NCBI GenBank assembly: GCA_014728115.1
Contig: WJME01000033.1
Location: 124,001 to 188,000, forward strand
DNA: 64,000 nt
Reading direction: 5' to 3'
DNA from: Candidatus Zhuqueibacterota bacterium
GTDB taxonomy: Bacteria > Zhuqueibacterota > Zhuqueibacteria > Residuimicrobiales > Oceaniaggregativiventaceae
Made by a program: the position numbers and the translations under genes. Position 1 is the first letter of the stretch. Each line of letters starts with the position of its first letter. Shown here piece after piece: positions 61,960-64,000 of the stretch. The notes under the pieces were generated by a model, which was not told where the DNA came from, did not search any database, and saw only the letters and a list, made by a program, of their open reading frames with translations.

Positions 61960-62936
61960 TGGAAACACGATCTTTAGGTAAATACGGCCCGGCATTGTCG
62001 ATTCTGGGATTGGGTACATGGTCTATGGCAGGATCCTGGCGATATGGCTGGGGGCATGTAGAGGAAAAACAGGCTTTAGCCACGCTGCACCGAGCTCTTG
62101 ACAGAGGTATTAACTGGATCGATACCGCCCCGGTCTATGGACTTGGACGAGCCGAATCGCTTGTGGCCAAAGCCGTGAACGTTCGTCCAGAAAAGATATT
62201 TGTTGCCAGCAAGTGTGGAATCTGGTGGAACAGTAAAGGAAAATTGAGGCATGATCTGGCACCTGCCATGATTCACAGAGAGATCGATGCGACTTTGGAA
62301 CGCCTGCAAATGAAACGGCTCGACCTTTATCAGATTCACTGGCCCGACCCCCGGTTTCCTATTGAAAAGTCCTGGAGGGTTTTAAAAAAACTGCTTGAAA
62401 AGGGCGTGGTTTTACGCATCGGTTTGAGCAATGTCTCTTTGGAACAACTAGAAAAATGCCAGTCGATCTATCCGGTACACAGCTTGCAGCCGCCCTATAA
62501 TTTATTGCGCAGGGAGGCGCAAGAGACGCTCTTTCCTTTTTGTCGAAATCACGGTATCGGTGTGCTCGCCTACAGCCCCTTGTTTTCCGGTCTTTTGTCC
62601 GAGTCATTCCAGCCAGAGATTCAAAGCGAGGATGACTGGCGACGCAGAGATCAAGCCTTTCAGGAACCCGCTCTTGGTGTTTACAGGCAATTTGTGGGCA
62701 AGCTCAAAGAAATCGCTGACTCGTGTCATTCCTCGGTTATCAATTTGGCCTTGTCATGGGTAACCTCTCATCCGGAGGTGACCAGTGCGATTGTCGGAGC
62801 CCGGCAACCGGAACATATCGATCGAATACTGGATACCCCATACCCGGACATGACCCCGAGGTTAAAAAAGCAACTATTGAACCTTGCCGCAAATGTCGAG
62901 ACAAATATCGGTAAATACAAACCGCCCTCTCATTAG
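61959..62936 (+). CDS. Aldo/keto reductase
   Basis: ATG 61959 is used; an in-frame TTG is 3 bases upstream. The 325-residue product is a cytoplasmic AKR barrel with tetrad Asp and Tyr in DTAPVYGLGRAE, Lys in VASKCG and His in YQIHWPD. The SxxHSLQPPYNLL and AIVGARQPEHID landmarks match the YajO/Tas-type subfamily. Unlike the AKR at 21 kb it has no export signal. It overlaps the Yip1-like gene by one base. Downstream, 62937-63099 shows a weak inverted repeat GTCTC/GAGAC but no gene. Confidence 0.93.
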   Translation: METRSLGKYGPALSILGLGTWSMAGSWRYGWGHVEEKQALATLHRALDRGINWIDTAPVYGLGRAESLVAKAVNVRPEKIFVASKCGIWWNSKGKLRHDLAPAMIHREIDATLERLQMKRLDLYQIHWPDPRFPIEKSWRVLKKLLEKGVVLRIGLSNVSLEQLEKCQSIYPVHSLQPPYNLLRREAQETLFPFCRNHGIGVLAYSPLFSGLLSESFQPEIQSEDDWRRRDQAFQEPALGVYRQFVGKLKEIADSCHSSVINLALSWVTSHPEVTSAIVGARQPEHIDRILDTPYPDMTPRLKKQLLNLAANVETNIGKYKPPSH

Positions 62937-63099
62937 GTAAAATGTAGTCTCTGGAAATCTCTTGAGACCTCTGACACCCATCTGTCTGGTGACAAATTCA
63001 GGTATTGGATTTTTCATGTATTACGGCGATTTTTATTCTGCTTTATCTCTCGATTGATCGTATATATACAATACTCATGCACTGATTAAAGGCAATAAA

Positions 63100-64000
63100 A
63101 TGAAAGTCATTGATAAAAATAAATTATCCATCGCATTTACAGATAAATCTTTATGTACCCGATCGGGAACCTGTATTGGAGTATGTCCCACACAAGCCCT
63201 TTCAATCGGAAAAGAGTTTTACCCAGAAATAGATCCTGAAAAGTGTATAGAATGTGGTTTATGCGCTAAAACGTGCCCGGGTGGCAGAGTCATGTACAAA
63301 GACTTGACAGAGATTACATTTGGGCACCGCAAAGATAGCGAGACATTTGATGGCTATGTGAGTCACACTTTTGTAGGGCATGCTTCAGACAAGCAAATTC
63401 GTCAGGGGGGTGCTGGGGGGGGAGTGATTACCGCTTTACTGGCTGATTTGCTCGATCGCAATATCGTTCAGGGGTGTATTGTCACCCGTATGAAACCAGA
63501 CAAGCCCTGGCACGGAGAAGCATTTATTGCCAGAAACAGTAAAGATTTGTTGGCCAGCCAGCAATCGAAATATATTATCATTCCCTTGAACGCTGTTTTG
63601 CAAGAGATCAAAAAAGAGCCCGGCATCTTTGCCTATGCAGGACTTCCGTGCCATATCCATGGACTACGGCTTTTCGAACGCGAACAACCAAAATGGCGTG
63701 AAAAAATACGTGTCGTGATCGGCTTGTTTTGTGCGTCTGCACTAGAGCCATATGTGGCTGAAGAAATGCTGGAATGCAGAGGCATCGACAAAAAATCCCT
63801 CAAGAATTTTCATTTTCGGGGAGGCGAATGGCCCGGCAGACATCGCGCCATTCTCAACAACAAGCAGATCAAAAACTTGCATTATTCGAACTTTAAGGAC
63901 GGAGCGATCAACTATCTGACCTATCTGTACAGTCCTTTCAGATGTCAGACCTGTATCGATGGGGCATCAGAGTTTTCAGATATCTCGGTCAGTGATGCCT
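63100..64000 (+). CDS. Coenzyme F420 hydrogenase/dehydrogenase beta-like iron-sulfur protein (3' end outside window)
   Basis: The ATG at 63100 has AAAGG upstream and the frame is open for 300 codons to the edge. The first 65 residues hold ferredoxin motifs: CTRSGTCIGVCP and CIECGLCAKTCP. After that comes the FrhB-type core with QGGAGGGVITALLADLL, AYAGLPCHIHG, GLFCASA and FRCQTCIDG. FrhB-family proteins pass electrons to F420 or related flavins, but in many bacteria this family sits with polysaccharide pyruvyl transferases or acts on other acceptors. The downstream context is not visible. A TTGATC/TATATA stretch upstream could be a promoter but is unclear. Confidence 0.9.
   Translation, partial: MKVIDKNKLSIAFTDKSLCTRSGTCIGVCPTQALSIGKEFYPEIDPEKCIECGLCAKTCPGGRVMYKDLTEITFGHRKDSETFDGYVSHTFVGHASDKQIRQGGAGGGVITALLADLLDRNIVQGCIVTRMKPDKPWHGEAFIARNSKDLLASQQSKYIIIPLNAVLQEIKKEPGIFAYAGLPCHIHGLRLFEREQPKWREKIRVVIGLFCASALEPYVAEEMLECRGIDKKSLKNFHFRGGEWPGRHRAILNNKQIKNLHYSNFKDGAINYLTYLYSPFRCQTCIDGASEFSDISVSDA

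Noticed and set aside
62937-63060. Inverted repeat GTCTC/GAGAC as a terminator after the second aldo/keto reductase
   Set aside because: Five-base stem with a 12-base loop and no T-run; too weak to call.

Overview
The window looks like a chromosomal segment of a Gram-negative bacterium of the FCB (Fibrobacterota-Chlorobiota-Bacteroidota) assemblage, most like Calditrichota/KSB1-type lineages; this placement is inference. The supporting signs are outer-membrane proteins and lipoproteins, an LPS-type heptosyltransferase, two secreted proteins ending in a FlgD-like sorting tail (an 'NYPNPFN' or 'NFPNPF' box followed by a short beta domain), secreted proteins with cohesin-like and dockerin-like regions, and a moderate GC content (by eye). 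Coding density is high and genes often overlap by 1-38 bases. I found no rRNA, tRNA, CRISPR array, insertion sequence or phage.

Layout, left to right. 1-10 kb (+): the C-terminal half of methionine synthase, a patatin fused to a BamA-like barrel, and three secreted proteins with an SH3-like, a cohesin-like, and a duplicated vWA plus cohesin and dockerin-like architecture, closed by a clear terminator. 10.3-13.8 kb (+): an unusual operon of a degenerate pyruvate kinase-like protein, a uroporphyrinogen-decarboxylase/methyltransferase-fold protein and a polyferredoxin, starting at a promoter that would make the first mRNA nearly leaderless. 13.8-15.5 kb: a secreted GH88-like hydrolase. 15.6-20.2 kb (+): a metal (probably zinc) uptake operon with a small His-rich membrane protein, an outer-membrane channel candidate, a ZnuA-like binding protein and two ZnuB-like permeases, but no ATPase. 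20.3-24.1 kb: a PEGA lipoprotein, an exported aldo/keto reductase, a MscS channel, a PIN-like protein and rubredoxin with its terminator. 24.2-30.7 kb (-): a large lipoprotein, a six-hairpin glycosidase-like protein, a beta-hydroxyacid dehydrogenase, a glycosyltransferase and a zinc-ribbon rhomboid. YchF follows on the + strand.

32-58.8 kb is entirely on the minus strand: a sulfatase, a hybrid sensor that has lost its phospho-acceptor His, an M64 metallopeptidase, a packed housekeeping run (polyprenyl synthase, ApbE, heptosyltransferase, RsfS, ArgRS, PfkB kinase, YjbQ, ECF-type ATPase), then a five-gene unit of SpoIVB-type peptidase, beta-propeller, DHH phosphoesterase, sensor kinase and receiver-kinase, then an operon that looks like a complete tetrahydrobiopterin pathway (PTPS-II, GTP cyclohydrolase I, sepiapterin reductase-like SDR) with a metal-dependent hydrolase, and an MFSD1-like transporter. 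59-64 kb (+): a CPA2 antiporter with CBS domains overlapping a small (p)ppGpp-hydrolase-like HD protein, a Yip1-like membrane protein, an aldo/keto reductase and the start of an FrhB-like iron-sulfur protein cut by the window edge.

The strongest leads are the pterin operon, the pyruvate kinase-like/UroD/polyferredoxin operon, the periplasmic peptidase-to-kinase operon and the His-less hybrid sensor. Promoter calls rest on -35/-10 matches read by eye and are tentative.
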